NCBI GenBank assembly: GCA_913061145.1
Contig: CAJXUQ010000026.1
Span: 1 to 41,751, forward strand
Direction of reading: 5' to 3'
Length of the DNA: 41,751 nucleotides
Source: an uncultured Haliea sp.
Lineage (GTDB): Bacteria > Pseudomonadota > Gammaproteobacteria > Pseudomonadales > Halieaceae
Both the position numbers and the translations under genes were made by a program. This document shows positions 8,250 to 16,101 of the stretch, piece by piece. Under the pieces are notes generated by a model. The model saw nothing but the letters and a program-made list of their open reading frames with translations. It was not told the DNA's origin and searched no databases. The number at the start of each line of letters is the position of its first letter. Position 1 is the first letter of the stretch.

Positions 8250-8280
8250 AACAATGCTTTCCGACCGGTGTGAGGGGGAG

Positions 8281-8763
8281 TTACTGCTTGACGTTGTCGC
8301 GGATGATGCGCTGTTTTTGACGGTTCCAGTCGCGCTCTTTTTCCGTATCGCGTTTGTCATGGCCCTTCTTGCCTTCGGCCAGCGCGATTCGGGCTTTCAC
8401 CAGATGCCCTTTCCAGTAGAGCTGGGTGCACACGCAGGTCAGTCCTTTCTGGCTGGTCGCGGCAAGGATCTTCGCCAGTTCCTTACGGTGCAGCAGTAAG
8501 CGGCGGGTACGGGTGGGATCGCTGACATAGTGCGTGGACACGGTCTCCAGCGGCGTGATCTGGGTGCCCAGCAGCCAGGCCTCACCGTCCTTCATCAACA
8601 CATAGGAGTCGGTGAGTTGGCATTTGCCCCTGCGCAGGCTCTTGACTTCCCAGCCCTGCAACTCAACGCCCGCCTCGTAGCTGTCGAGCAGGTGATAGTC
8701 GAAGGTCGCACGCTTGTTGCGTGCGATCACATTGTCGTTTTTTGCTGGCTTCTTGTTACCCAT
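8281..8763 (-). CDS. smpB: SsrA-binding protein SmpB
   Basis: A 160-residue basic protein of usual SmpB length. It starts [19 protein letters not shown], contains [15 protein letters not shown] and LTDSYV of the beta-barrel core, and ends with the basic tail [19 protein letters not shown] that becomes helical in the ribosomal mRNA channel. SmpB binds the tRNA-like end of tmRNA and brings it to stalled ribosomes; the tmRNA gene is in the same window at 326-717. ATG 8763 gives the family N-terminus. No Shine-Dalgarno precedes it; instead TATAAT lies 7 nt upstream. An alternative ATG at 8772 would add three residues. Confidence 0.96.
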   Translation of the reverse strand: MGNKKPAKNDNVIARNKRATFDYHLLDSYEAGVELQGWEVKSLRRGKCQLTDSYVLMKDGEAWLLGTQITPLETVSTHYVSDPTRTRRLLLHRKELAKILAATSQKGLTCVCTQLYWKGHLVKARIALAEGKKGHDKRDTEKERDWNRQKQRIIRDNVKQ

Positions 8764-8870
8764 GGCGCGCATTATACGGACAAGCCTGCACACTGGAACG
8801 TGAATTTGGCTCTTTTCATCACCTGCGCTGTGGGGCAGTCTAAGCCCATGATTAGAAGGAAGTTTTCCCG

Positions 8871-10226
8871 GTGAATTCGACTGCGGGAAATCCGCTGGGG
8901 GAGTGGCGCTCACGGATGACGTTTGTGCTGTCACTGGCCTGCGCCACGGTCGGCATGGGCAGTGTCTGGCGGTTCTCCTACCTGAGCGGGGAGTATGGTG
9001 GTGGCCCGTTCGTGGTCGCGTATGTCATTTTTCTACTGCTGTTGGGCGTACCTTTGCTCATTGCCGAGCTTGTGCTTGGGCGGCAGGGTATGGGCAGCGT
9101 GGTGGAGTCGGTCAATCGCGCTGTTGAGCGCTCCCGGCTGCGGCGGGCCTGGCTGGCGCTACCCTGGTTGGCCTGTGTAACCGGTGTTCTGCTGCTTGCC
9201 CTGTACGCCGTCGTCGCGGGTTGGGCACTGGTGTACGCGGGCGCGATGTATACCGGGAGTTTCAATGCTGCGAGCATGTTCAATACCGCGCAGTATTTCG
9301 AGGCACTGGTGGAGGATGGTGATCGTATGCTGCTGGGCCAGACGCTGTTCCTGGCCAGCGCGGTGGTCGTGGTCGGCGCGGGTGTGCGCCGCGGCATTGG
9401 CCTGTTTGCCTGGCTGGTGGTGCCTACGCTGCTCGCAGGGCTGGTTCTCCTGGTGCAATACAGCCTGGCAAACGGCAATGCGTCGGCCGCGGGCAAATTC
9501 CTGTTTTCGGTACAATGGCTGGATTTCAACCGTGACGCGGTGTTGATGGCGCTGGGCCAGGCCTTCTTCACCCTGGGTGTAGGCGTGGGAACGGGTATCA
9601 GTTATGGCAGTTACGCGCCCGTTCGCGCGCCCATCGGTCGCTCGGTGCTCGCGGTGGCATTGTTCGACACGCTGGTGGCCATTGCGATGGGCCTGGCGAT
9701 ATTTCCGCTGGTGTTCGCCAGCCATCTGCTTCCCTCGATGGGCCCTGGCCTGATGTTCATCAGTATGCCCTACGCCTTTGGCAACATGCTGAATGGCGAG
9801 GTGTTTGGTGCGCTGTTCTTTGCGCTGGTGGCGCTGGTGGCCCTGGGGTCTGCCATCGCCATACTCGAGCCGGTGACCGGGGCCATCAAGCAGCGCTTCG
9901 GCCTGCGCCGGGTCACCGCGGCGGTCATAGTCGGCGCCGTCGTTTGGGCGCTGGCCTATGCAGCAGCCGCGACGCTGGCCCCGGACAGCCGCGGTAGGGC
10001 GCCGGACCTGTTTCGGCTCATGGACCAGCTCGCCGGCGGTGTGTTGCTGCCTCTGGTGGCTCTGGGCACCGCCCTGCTGGTGGGTTGGCGGCTGGGACGC
10101 CCCCTGCTGCGGGCACAGCTGTACCGCGAAAGCACACAGTTTTTTTCGCTGTGGTACTTCCTGTTAAGGTATATTGCGCCGCTGGGCATCGTGCTGGTCA
10201 TGGCAAGTGCCCTGGTAACGGAGTAA
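8871..10226 (+). CDS. neurotransmitter:sodium symporter (NSS) family transporter
   Basis: A 451-residue polytopic membrane protein. The N-terminal signature [20 protein letters not shown] matches the unwound TM1 region and following loop of LeuT-type NSS transporters (family form G.GNVWRFPYL...NGGGAF), then [11 protein letters not shown]. About eleven or twelve hydrophobic segments follow. Members carry amino acids or related amines into the cell with sodium; the substrate here is unknown. The Pro of the usual RFPYL is Ser. The start is GTG 8871 with AAGGA about 10 nt before; an upstream ATG at 8848 is out of frame. It may be cotranscribed with ratA, 41 bp downstream. Confidence 0.88.
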   Translation: MNSTAGNPLGEWRSRMTFVLSLACATVGMGSVWRFSYLSGEYGGGPFVVAYVIFLLLLGVPLLIAELVLGRQGMGSVVESVNRAVERSRLRRAWLALPWLACVTGVLLLALYAVVAGWALVYAGAMYTGSFNAASMFNTAQYFEALVEDGDRMLLGQTLFLASAVVVVGAGVRRGIGLFAWLVVPTLLAGLVLLVQYSLANGNASAAGKFLFSVQWLDFNRDAVLMALGQAFFTLGVGVGTGISYGSYAPVRAPIGRSVLAVALFDTLVAIAMGLAIFPLVFASHLLPSMGPGLMFISMPYAFGNMLNGEVFGALFFALVALVALGSAIAILEPVTGAIKQRFGLRRVTAAVIVGAVVWALAYAAAATLAPDSRGRAPDLFRLMDQLAGGVLLPLVALGTALLVGWRLGRPLLRAQLYRESTQFFSLWYFLLRYIAPLGIVLVMASALVTE

Positions 10227-10267
10227 ACCCGAGGTGGCGCCGGTCGCCACCCCCGACAGAGATCGCG

Positions 10268-10699
10268 ATGACCCGAATCTACCGCCACGCCCTGTTGCCT
10301 TATGAAGATCGGCAGCTGTTTGACCTGGTGAATGACATCGAGGCCTACCCGGAGTTCATGGACGGCTGCGTTGGCTCCCGGGTGCTGCGCCGTGAGGCGG
10401 ATATCGTTGAAGCGCGCCTGGATCTGTCGCGAGGCGGCATCAAGCAGAGTTTCAGTACGCGTAACCATCTGCAGGCCCCGCAATCGATCACCCTGGAATT
10501 GCTGGACGGCCCTTTCGACTACTTCCAGGGCAACTGGGAGTTTCGCGGCCTTGGCAGCAGTGCCTGCAAGGTGACCCTGGACCTCGAGTTCAGTACCAGC
10601 AGCCTGCTGGTGGGTGCAGCAGTCAGTCGCCTGTTCGACAGCGTCACCAACAGCCTGGTCGACGCCATTGGTCGCCGCGCGCGGCAGCTTTACGGTTAG
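10268..10699 (+). CDS. ratA: RatA/COQ10-type START-domain protein
   Basis: A 143-residue single START/polyketide-cyclase-like domain. The opening MTRIYRHALLPYEDRQLFDLV and DIEAYPEFM are characteristic of the RatA/YfjG family. In E. coli RatA has been described as binding 50S subunits and blocking 70S association; homologues such as COQ10 bind ubiquinone, so a quinone-related role is the alternative. The gene sits beside ratB, as in E. coli and Pseudomonas. ATG 10268 gives the usual short N-terminus, and the longer upstream extension of the frame is not family-like. Confidence 0.93.
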   Translation: MTRIYRHALLPYEDRQLFDLVNDIEAYPEFMDGCVGSRVLRREADIVEARLDLSRGGIKQSFSTRNHLQAPQSITLELLDGPFDYFQGNWEFRGLGSSACKVTLDLEFSTSSLLVGAAVSRLFDSVTNSLVDAIGRRARQLYG

Positions 10700-10705
10700 G
10701 ATGCG

Positions 10706-11029
10706 ATGAGCGAGACGAGCGAGACAGACATGATTCAGGTCGAAGTGGCCTATGCGCTACCGGACCGACAGGCAATTATCCCGGTCAACGTGGCAGCGGG
10801 TACCACGGCGCTGGAGGCTGCCCGGCGTTCCGGGGTCGCGCAGCGTTTTGAAGGACTCAACCTGGAGGATTCGCGACTGGGTATTTTCGGCAAGCTGGTA
10901 GCGCCTGACCAGGTGCTGCAGGCGGGTGACCGGGTTGAAATTTACCGGCCACTCAAGGCCGACCCGAAAGAAGTACGCAAGGCGCGAGCAGCCCGTGTGA
11001 AGGAGCGTCGCCAGGAAAGCGACGGCTGA
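10706..11029 (+). CDS. ratB: RnfH/RatB family protein
   Basis: A 107-residue beta-grasp (ubiquitin-like) protein of the UPF0125/RnfH family: MIQVEVAYALPDRQ, then RLGIFGKLV and GDRVEIYRPLKADPKEVRK near the C-terminus. It follows ratA by 6 bp and is convergent with bamE (7 bp gap). The role is unknown; despite the ratAB name an antitoxin function is not established. ATG 10706 was used; ATG at 10730 (MIQVEV) is a possible shorter start closer to many family members. Confidence 0.9.
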   Translation: MSETSETDMIQVEVAYALPDRQAIIPVNVAAGTTALEAARRSGVAQRFEGLNLEDSRLGIFGKLVAPDQVLQAGDRVEIYRPLKADPKEVRKARAARVKERRQESDG

Positions 11030-11036
11030 GAAGTCG

Positions 11037-11402
11037 TTATTGGGAGGGCTCGCTCTCGGGTGCTGGCGTTGACGCCGCCCAGGCAGGCAGATAGTCCCCG
11101 CTCACACCCGTGAGCGCATCGCCGTCGAAGTGCACGCTGACGGAGGCTTCCCGGATCACATCGTTGCCGTTTCGCAACAGGTAGGGATAGTCCCAGCGGT
11201 CGGCATTGAAGCTGTCTTCCACAAGCGGAGTGCCGAGAATGAAGCGCACCTGGCGCTGGCTCATGCCGGGCTGCAGCTGATCGATCATGTCCTGGGTGAC
11301 AATGTTCCCCTGCTCAACGTCGATACGGTAGACACCGGGGAACCCGAAGTTGCCGCAGGCAGTGAGCGAGGCCAGTGCCAGTGCCAGGAAAATACTGCGC
11401 AT
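11037..11402 (-). CDS. bamE: outer-membrane assembly lipoprotein BamE (SmpA/OmlA)
   Basis: A 121-residue lipoprotein. The signal peptide ends in lipobox LTAC with the lipidated Cys at residue 16. The mature part has the SmpA/OmlA signature (GVYRIDVEQGN, LQPGMSQRQVRFILGTPL, FNADRWDYPY). BamE is the small subunit of the BamABCDE machine that inserts beta-barrel proteins in the outer membrane. It is divergent from fur, an arrangement also known in Pseudomonas and relatives. ATG 11402 gives a standard lipoprotein signal; the upstream open frame is unlikely to be translated. Confidence 0.95.
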   Translation of the reverse strand: MRSIFLALALASLTACGNFGFPGVYRIDVEQGNIVTQDMIDQLQPGMSQRQVRFILGTPLVEDSFNADRWDYPYLLRNGNDVIREASVSVHFDGDALTGVSGDYLPAWAASTPAPESEPSQ

Positions 11403-11436
11403 GGGCTTTAACTTCCACTTGTCATGATGGGGTGGC

Positions 11437-11465
11437 ATCATACCCGTCCAGACCTGTACAGAGAA
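11437..11465 (-). promoter_or_regulatory. candidate sigma70 promoter of bamE
   Basis: On the minus strand TTCTCT (11465-11460) and TATGAT (11442-11437) are separated by exactly 17 bp, placing a start near 11430, about 28 nt before the bamE ATG. The -10 overlaps a short inverted repeat (ATGATG, 11424-11429, and CATCAT, 11436-11441). The -35 match is weak. No sequence resembling a 19-bp Fur box was seen in this bamE-fur gap. Confidence 0.4.
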
Positions 11466-11476
11466 CCCCCGATCCC

Positions 11477-11893
11477 ATGCCGACTGACAATCAGGAATTG
11501 CGCAATGCGGGCCTCAAGGTCACGCTGCCGCGCGTCAAGATTCTGCAGATTCTGGAATCGACCAGCGAGACCAGCGAGCACCTCAGCGCCGAGGATGTCT
11601 ACCAGAAGCTGCGCGATGCCGGTGAAGACGTGGGGCTGGCGACCGTGTATCGCGTGCTGACCCAGTTCGAGAGCGCAGGGCTGGTGAACCGTCACAATTT
11701 TGAAACCGGCCATTCGGTGTTTGAACTGGACACCGGTGAGCACCATGACCACATGGTCTGCATGACCACCGGCGATGTGATCGAATTCACCGACCCGGTG
11801 ATTGAACGCCGCCAGCAGGAAATCGCCGCCGAACACGGATTCGAGCTCGTTGATCACTCCCTGGTGCTCTACGTGCGAGAGAAACGCCGCTAA
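11477..11893 (+). CDS. fur: ferric uptake regulator Fur
   Basis: A 138-residue Fur protein: winged-helix DNA-binding domain (residues about 8-80, with LKVTLPRVKILQILE and TVYRVLTQFESAGLV) and a dimerisation/metal domain with HHDH at 89-92. The protein represses iron-acquisition genes when loaded with Fe2+. E. coli Fur has CxxC after HHDH; here C95 is kept and the second position is Thr98 (VCMTTG), as in Pseudomonas Fur, so a structural CxxC zinc site is absent. ATG 11477 gives the family N-terminus. It is divergent from bamE. Confidence 0.96.
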   Translation: MPTDNQELRNAGLKVTLPRVKILQILESTSETSEHLSAEDVYQKLRDAGEDVGLATVYRVLTQFESAGLVNRHNFETGHSVFELDTGEHHDHMVCMTTGDVIEFTDPVIERRQQEIAAEHGFELVDHSLVLYVREKRR

Positions 11894-11965
11894 CCCTCTC
11901 CCTGCGCGGCTTTTGTCGCGCTTTTTGCATGACATTTCCTCGGCGTGACGTGGAATTAATAAAAA

Positions 11966-11979
11966 TACACTTGTGTGTA
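11966..11979. promoter_or_regulatory. inverted repeat overlapping the P450 promoter (putative operator)
   Basis: TACAC-TTGT-GTGTA is a perfect 5-bp inverted repeat with a 4-bp spacer. It overlaps the -35 hexamer (11971-11976) of the predicted promoter before the P450 gene, where a bound repressor would block RNA polymerase. The TetR gene at the far end of the cluster (16102-16749) is the obvious candidate binder, but this is inference. A TACAC half-site also appears at 16799-16803 upstream of that TetR gene. Confidence 0.45.
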
Positions 11980-11999
11980 GTTTTATGCGAACGTATATT
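11971..11999 (+). promoter_or_regulatory. sigma70-type promoter of the P450-Rieske cluster
   Basis: TTGTGT (11971-11976), a 17-bp spacer and TATATT (11994-11999) fit sigma70 consensus well. It lies in a locally AT-rich gap between fur and the P450 gene, and the expected transcription start is about 25 nt before ATG 12032. It is the best sigma70 match noticed in the window. Confidence 0.6.
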
Positions 12000-12031
12000 C
12001 TTGCGTCAGCCTATTGGCAGAGGAGGCAAGT

Positions 12032-13279
12032 ATGCAGGCCGTCAGCGAAACCCAAGAGCCCATTGAGGCCCTGTTCAATCCGGCATCGCCGGAGTATCTG
12101 GAAAATGCGCCGGAGCAGTACCTGGCGCTGGCGCGGCGTGGCCGCCTCGTGTGGTACGCGCCCTGGCAGGCGTGGATCATGACCCGCATGCCCGACATCA
12201 TGGAGTGCTGGCGCAACGAATACCTGTCCTCCGACTTCTATGATTGGGAATTTGCACCGCCGCGTCCGCCGGAGGACCAGTGGAGTAATTACGAGCGCGC
12301 GATGATCGGCCATAGCCTGCTCGCTGACCACGACCACCATCGCCTTGTGCGTCGCGTGGTGTCGCCTGCCTTCTCCCGCAACGTGGTCGACGAGATCCAG
12401 CGCCGCATCAAGCCCGATGTTGAACGGTTGATCGGCGAACTCGCAGATCTGGAAAGCTTTGACTACATCGAGAAAGTGGCCAACCACATTCCGTTCATCT
12501 CCATCAGTCGCATGGTCGGGCTGCCGGAGAAATACTGGCCCGAAATCAAGCAGGTGGTGCTGACCTTCACCGAGGCATGGAACCCCACGCTGAGTGACGA
12601 GCGCCGCGAAGCGGCTCGCCAGGACAGCAACCGCGCCATCGAGATCCTGCAGCGGGTGATTGCCGAGCGTCGCGCCAACCCCGGCGATGACGACTTCCTG
12701 AGTGTGCTGCTGAAGATTGAGGCGGAAAACGAGAATTTCGGTGAGTGGGACATCATCACTCTGATCCTCGCGCTGATTGGCGCGGGTGCGGATACCACGC
12801 TGGTCGCCCAGCAGTGGACGCTGTACTCGCTGCTCAAGCACCGCGATCAGATTCCCGCTGCGCTGGAATCGCCGGATGCATTCTCTAACACTTTCAGCGA
12901 AGTGATGCGCTGGTCCATCTCGTCGAAGATGGGCTTTGCCCGCTACGCGCCGGCGGACATGGAAATCCTCGGCCAGAAAGTGACCAAAGGGCAGATGGTG
13001 CTGATGATGCCGCACCTCAAGGATCACGATCCCGAGTATTACACTGATCCGGAGCGCTTCGACGTCAAGCGCGAGTTCAACCCCGATGTGCTGTTCGGCT
13101 ACGGGCCGCGCTACTGCATCGGCGCCGCCATGGCCAAGCGTCAGCTGTACCTGACCATGGTCGAGCTGTTCAAGCAGTTCCCGGATCTGGAACTGGATGG
13201 AGAGCCGGAGAAAGACAATTCTGACCACAACGCGGTGGTGTTTCGCGAGCTGCGCGTACGCACCAATATCCGCAAATAA
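12032..13279 (+). CDS. cytochrome P450 monooxygenase
   Basis: A 415-residue soluble bacterial P450. Hallmarks seen are the I-helix oxygen-activation motif AGADTT (251-256), ExxR as EVMR (E290, R293), PERF (340-343), and the haem loop FGYGPRYCIG with the iron-ligand Cys362. It needs electrons from a ferredoxin and reductase, none of which is encoded nearby. Substrate class is unknown; neighbours (Rieske oxygenase, ADC-like protein, SDR) suggest oxidation of a hydrophobic cyclic or terpenoid-like compound. ATG 12032 follows GAGGAGG at 5 nt; the frame also has an upstream TTG at 12014. It is first gene of the cluster, and a Rieske gene follows after 14 bp. Confidence 0.95.
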   Translation: MQAVSETQEPIEALFNPASPEYLENAPEQYLALARRGRLVWYAPWQAWIMTRMPDIMECWRNEYLSSDFYDWEFAPPRPPEDQWSNYERAMIGHSLLADHDHHRLVRRVVSPAFSRNVVDEIQRRIKPDVERLIGELADLESFDYIEKVANHIPFISISRMVGLPEKYWPEIKQVVLTFTEAWNPTLSDERREAARQDSNRAIEILQRVIAERRANPGDDDFLSVLLKIEAENENFGEWDIITLILALIGAGADTTLVAQQWTLYSLLKHRDQIPAALESPDAFSNTFSEVMRWSISSKMGFARYAPADMEILGQKVTKGQMVLMMPHLKDHDPEYYTDPERFDVKREFNPDVLFGYGPRYCIGAAMAKRQLYLTMVELFKQFPDLELDGEPEKDNSDHNAVVFRELRVRTNIRK

Positions 13280-13293
13280 GAGAGGAAATGACG

Positions 13294-14265
13294 ATGAGCA
13301 AACGTTACGAAAAGCCCATTCCGTTTGGCTGGTATGCGATTGATTACAGCGACGGCCTGAAACCTGGCGATGTCCGTCCGGTGGAGTATTTTGGTCGCGA
13401 ACTGGTGCTGTTCCGCACCGAATCCGGCACGGCCTCACTGCTGAGTGCGCACTGCCCGCACCTGGGTGCGCACCTGGGCTATGGCGGCATCGTCAACGGT
13501 GAATCCATCAGCTGTCCCTTCCACGCCTGGGAGTTCAATAACGAGGGTTACTGCACGTCTGTTCCCTATGCCAAGCGCATACCGCCGAAAGTGGAGGGCA
13601 AGCAGTGTGTGCCCAGCTACCCGGTTATTGAGCGCAACCAGATGATCTGGGCCTGGTACCACCCTGAAGGCGCGGCGCCGATGTTCGATATTGACGAGAT
13701 CCCTGAGCTGGCCTCCGGTGAGTGGACGCCCCTGGACACCTATGACTGGAAGATCAACACGATCATCCAGGAAACCGGCGAGAACGCCGCAGACCTCGCG
13801 CACTTCATCACCGTCCACGGCAGCCCGGCAATGCCCCAGGGCACGGTCGAGATGGATGGCCCGCGTCGCGTGACCGAGTTCGACTCGCGTGCGCACGCGA
13901 TTGACGAGCAGGGCAACGTGGACCTGAGCGGCGAAAACCACGATGCGATCCACCTGCGCTCCGAGGGCGTCGGCCCCGGTTTTACCTTCCAGCGTTTTTC
14001 CCGCATGTTCGATGTGGTGATGATGGGCACGGTGACGCCGATTGACGACCAGAACGTCCACCTGCGTTTCAATTTCTCGGTGCCGCGCAAACAGTCAGAA
14101 GACAACGCCATGATGGCCACCGGTACCGTGCACGAGATCGTGCGCCAGGTAGAGCAGGATATCCCGATCTGGGAGCACAAGGTCTATCTGGATGATCCGG
14201 CGCTGTGCGACGGAGATGGCCCCATTGCCAAGTATCGCAAGTGGTTCCAGCAGTTTTATGCCTGA
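13294..14265 (+). CDS. Rieske non-haem iron oxygenase, KshA-like alpha subunit
   Basis: A 323-residue oxygenase component. The Rieske [2Fe-2S] ligands are C54-P-H56 and C74-P-F-H77. The catalytic iron motif is NAADLAHFITVH (bridging D167, H170, H175), with a later Asp in EQDIPIWEH as likely third ligand. The opening IPFGWYAIDYSD...PHLGAHLG resembles 3-ketosteroid 9-alpha-hydroxylase oxygenase (KshA) and Neverland-type oxygenases rather than benzoate or naphthalene dioxygenases. There is no beta subunit or reductase gene. ATG 13294 is preferred, with GGA about 7 nt before; ATG 13288 directly abuts the AGAGGA. The natural substrate is not known. Confidence 0.9.
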   Translation: MSKRYEKPIPFGWYAIDYSDGLKPGDVRPVEYFGRELVLFRTESGTASLLSAHCPHLGAHLGYGGIVNGESISCPFHAWEFNNEGYCTSVPYAKRIPPKVEGKQCVPSYPVIERNQMIWAWYHPEGAAPMFDIDEIPELASGEWTPLDTYDWKINTIIQETGENAADLAHFITVHGSPAMPQGTVEMDGPRRVTEFDSRAHAIDEQGNVDLSGENHDAIHLRSEGVGPGFTFQRFSRMFDVVMMGTVTPIDDQNVHLRFNFSVPRKQSEDNAMMATGTVHEIVRQVEQDIPIWEHKVYLDDPALCDGDGPIAKYRKWFQQFYA

Positions 14266-14306
14266 GCCCCTCCGGGCTCGGGAAAGCAAGGTTACAGAGA
14301 GCACCC

Positions 14307-14318
14307 ATAACAGAGGAT
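14307..14318 (+). promoter_or_regulatory. ribosome-binding leader shared with the SDR gene (copy 1)
   Basis: ATAACAGAGGAT occurs here, 7 nt before the ADC-like gene, and again at 15147-15158, 9 nt before the SDR gene. The AGAGGA core is the Shine-Dalgarno; identity over 12 nt beyond that core suggests the two leaders share an origin or have been kept alike. Confidence 0.55.
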
Positions 14319-14325
14319 AAAGCGT

Positions 14326-15090
14326 ATGAACGAAAAACTAGCCACAACGCCGGGCGATCACTACAACTGGCCGATGTTGAAAATCCGCTACCTGACGGAT
14401 CCGGCCAAGCTGGCGGCGGTGCTGCCCCCCGGTTTCGAGCCCGGCAGCCGCCCGGAAGTGACCCTGACTGTGTACAACGTGCCGGTAAACGGTGAGCCGG
14501 AGCAGGGCCTGCTGACGACGGTGCTGTGTAACTACAAAGGCCAGGAAGGCCAGTTTGCACTCGGCTACGGCATCGACAAGGAAGCGGAAATCTTCATCAG
14601 CCAGGAAAAGTTTGGCCAGCCCAAATACCCGGCGGAGATCAAGTACTACCGTCTCGGCGAGGAAGTCGGTGCCCGCGTTACGCACCAGAACTACACGTTC
14701 CTGGAGTTTTACGGCAAGGTGACCGACACGCTGGACAACGGCCCCAAGTTCGACGAGCACGAGTTCTGGGTGAAGTACTCCCGTGCAGCGTCCTACGTGA
14801 AAACCGGCTTCGATTTTCCGCCGCATGTGGTCAATGTCGTCTCCAACTACGGTACAGCGCAGAAACTCAAGGTTGAAGGTGAGCTGATTCTGCGTGACAG
14901 CCCCTGGGATCCGCTGACTGAGCGTCTGCCGCCCGTCTCCAAGCCAGAAACCTTCCTGTGGACGCCCGAGTTCCTGGGCCGCAGTGTGGATCTGGGTGAT
15001 CCGCTGGATGCCGACGCGTTTGAGCCCTGGGCCAACACCATCGGCAATTCCCGCTGGCGTGGCGTTAATGGTGGCCCGCTGAAGGGCTGA
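14326..15090 (+). CDS. acetoacetate decarboxylase superfamily protein
   Basis: A 254-residue protein of the acetoacetate decarboxylase (ADC) fold. The active-site region reads SQEKFGQPKYPAEI (residues 92-105). ADC itself has PKK, where the first Lys forms the Schiff base and the second tunes its pKa; here K100 is kept but the second is Tyr101. That suggests an ADC-like Schiff-base enzyme acting as an aldolase, dehydratase or decarboxylase on another oxo substrate, rather than true acetoacetate decarboxylation. It lies between the Rieske and SDR genes. The start is fixed by the strong AGAGGAT. Confidence 0.82.
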   Translation: MNEKLATTPGDHYNWPMLKIRYLTDPAKLAAVLPPGFEPGSRPEVTLTVYNVPVNGEPEQGLLTTVLCNYKGQEGQFALGYGIDKEAEIFISQEKFGQPKYPAEIKYYRLGEEVGARVTHQNYTFLEFYGKVTDTLDNGPKFDEHEFWVKYSRAASYVKTGFDFPPHVVNVVSNYGTAQKLKVEGELILRDSPWDPLTERLPPVSKPETFLWTPEFLGRSVDLGDPLDADAFEPWANTIGNSRWRGVNGGPLKG

Positions 15091-15111
15091 GAACGCCTTC
15101 GGTTTACTCCT

Positions 15112-15138
15112 GGCCGCTGGCGTTTGCCCGCGGCCTTT
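15112..15138 (+). terminator. hairpin between the ADC-like and SDR genes (attenuator-like)
   Basis: GGCCGC (15112-15117) pairs with GCGGCC (15130-15135) around a 12-nt loop and is followed by TTTGACGTTTT. The T-run is interrupted, so termination is probably partial; it could reduce SDR expression relative to the upstream genes or protect the 3' end of the upstream message. Confidence 0.4.
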
Positions 15139-15146
15139 GACGTTTT

Positions 15147-15158
15147 ATAACAGAGGAT
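15147..15158 (+). promoter_or_regulatory. ribosome-binding leader shared with the ADC-like gene (copy 2)
   Basis: Second copy of ATAACAGAGGAT (first at 14307-14318), placed 9 nt before the SDR start. It supports ATG 15168 as the start codon. Confidence 0.55.
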
Positions 15159-15167
15159 TTCCCCACT

Positions 15168-16046
15168 ATGCAGGATTTCAATAACAAGGTTGTGGTCATT
15201 ACCGGTGGAGCAAGTGGTATTGGCAAGGCCCTCGGCCGAGCGTTTCTGGCCGCGGGCGCAAAAGTGGTGCTTTCGGATGTGGAGCGCGCCGCGCTGGAAG
15301 CGACCCGCGATGAACTGGCGGCCAACGGTGGCACGGTGCGCGCCATCGTTACTGATGTGTCCAAGCCCGAATCTGTCAATGCGCTGGCAGATGCGGTGTT
15401 CGATGAGTTCGGTCACTGCCATGTGCTGTGCAACAACGCCGGTGTAAGCGTTACCAACACCAATGTCTGGGATACCACGCCGAACGACTGGCAGTGGGTT
15501 CTGGGCGTTAACCTGCGCGGTATCGCGCACGGTGTGCAGGCCTTTGTGCCGCGCATGCTGGCATCGGGTGAAGAAGGCGTCGTCATGAACACCTCATCAG
15601 GTGATGGCGGCATTTCGCCGCTGGCGGATCAATCGGTGTACGCCTCCAGCAAGGCGGGGGTGTCCATCATGACGGAGTGCCTGAATGCCCAGCTGGTGGG
15701 CCAGGAAACCAAGCTGCGCGCCTGCATCTTCTATCCTTCAGGTGGCATCCTGCCTACCGGCATCTGGACCACACGGCGCAATCGCCCGGAGGAACTGGCG
15801 CGTGAGAAGCCGGTGCCAGAGGGCGGTGAAATGACCTTCGACGAGTTCATGCAGGGTATGAAGGAGATTGGCGTTGATCTGCCGGTGCAGGACCTGGACG
15901 AGCTCGCCGAGTTTGCACTCGACGGTCTGCGCAAGCAGGACTTCGTGATCATGATTGGTCGCGAGACCATGGAGGCGACCCTGGTGGAACGCGCACGCAA
16001 GCTGGCGCGTGGCGAATGCCCCATCAGCCACGGCTTGCACGGTTAG
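15168..16046 (+). CDS. short-chain dehydrogenase/reductase (SDR) of the P450 cluster
   Basis: A 292-residue classical SDR. The nucleotide-binding motif is TGGASGIG (12-19), followed by D37 at the end of beta-2 (VLSDVER), which favours NAD over NADP. NNAG is at 89-92. The catalytic Ser is in NTSS (141-144), with Y158 and K162 in YASSK. The segment after residue 200 is longer than in minimal SDRs, with a C-terminal helical extension. It probably oxidises or reduces an alcohol/ketone made by the upstream oxygenases; the substrate is unknown. It ends the cluster and is followed by a terminator. Confidence 0.92.
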   Translation: MQDFNNKVVVITGGASGIGKALGRAFLAAGAKVVLSDVERAALEATRDELAANGGTVRAIVTDVSKPESVNALADAVFDEFGHCHVLCNNAGVSVTNTNVWDTTPNDWQWVLGVNLRGIAHGVQAFVPRMLASGEEGVVMNTSSGDGGISPLADQSVYASSKAGVSIMTECLNAQLVGQETKLRACIFYPSGGILPTGIWTTRRNRPEELAREKPVPEGGEMTFDEFMQGMKEIGVDLPVQDLDELAEFALDGLRKQDFVIMIGRETMEATLVERARKLARGECPISHGLHG

Positions 16047-16055
16047 GTCTGTGCG

Positions 16056-16090
16056 AAGGGCCGGTGTGCATTGCGCGCTCCGGCCTTTTT
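16056..16090 (+). terminator. Rho-independent terminator after the SDR gene
   Basis: GGCCGG (16059-16064) pairs with CCGGCC (16080-16085), followed directly by TTTTT (16086-16090). The loop can form further GTGC/GCGC pairs. It lies 9 bp after the SDR stop and 12 bp before the end of the convergent TetR gene. On the other strand only a short A/T flank (AA) is present, so it mainly serves the plus strand. Confidence 0.75.
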
Positions 16091-16101
16091 ACAGGCAGCG
16101 C

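Noticed and set aside
10268-11029. ratA-ratB as a genuine toxin-antitoxin module
   Set aside because: The family name persists, but RatB is an RnfH-type beta-grasp protein with no established antitoxin role and the pair is conserved as housekeeping-type genes.
11403-11476. Fur box for fur autoregulation
   Set aside because: Only a short ATGATG/CATCAT repeat is present; nothing approaches the GATAATGATAATCATTATC consensus.
12011-13438. Long (475-codon) antisense ORF over the P450 and Rieske genes
   Set aside because: It is the complement of well-supported genes; such long antisense frames are common in GC-rich coding DNA and this one lacks domains.
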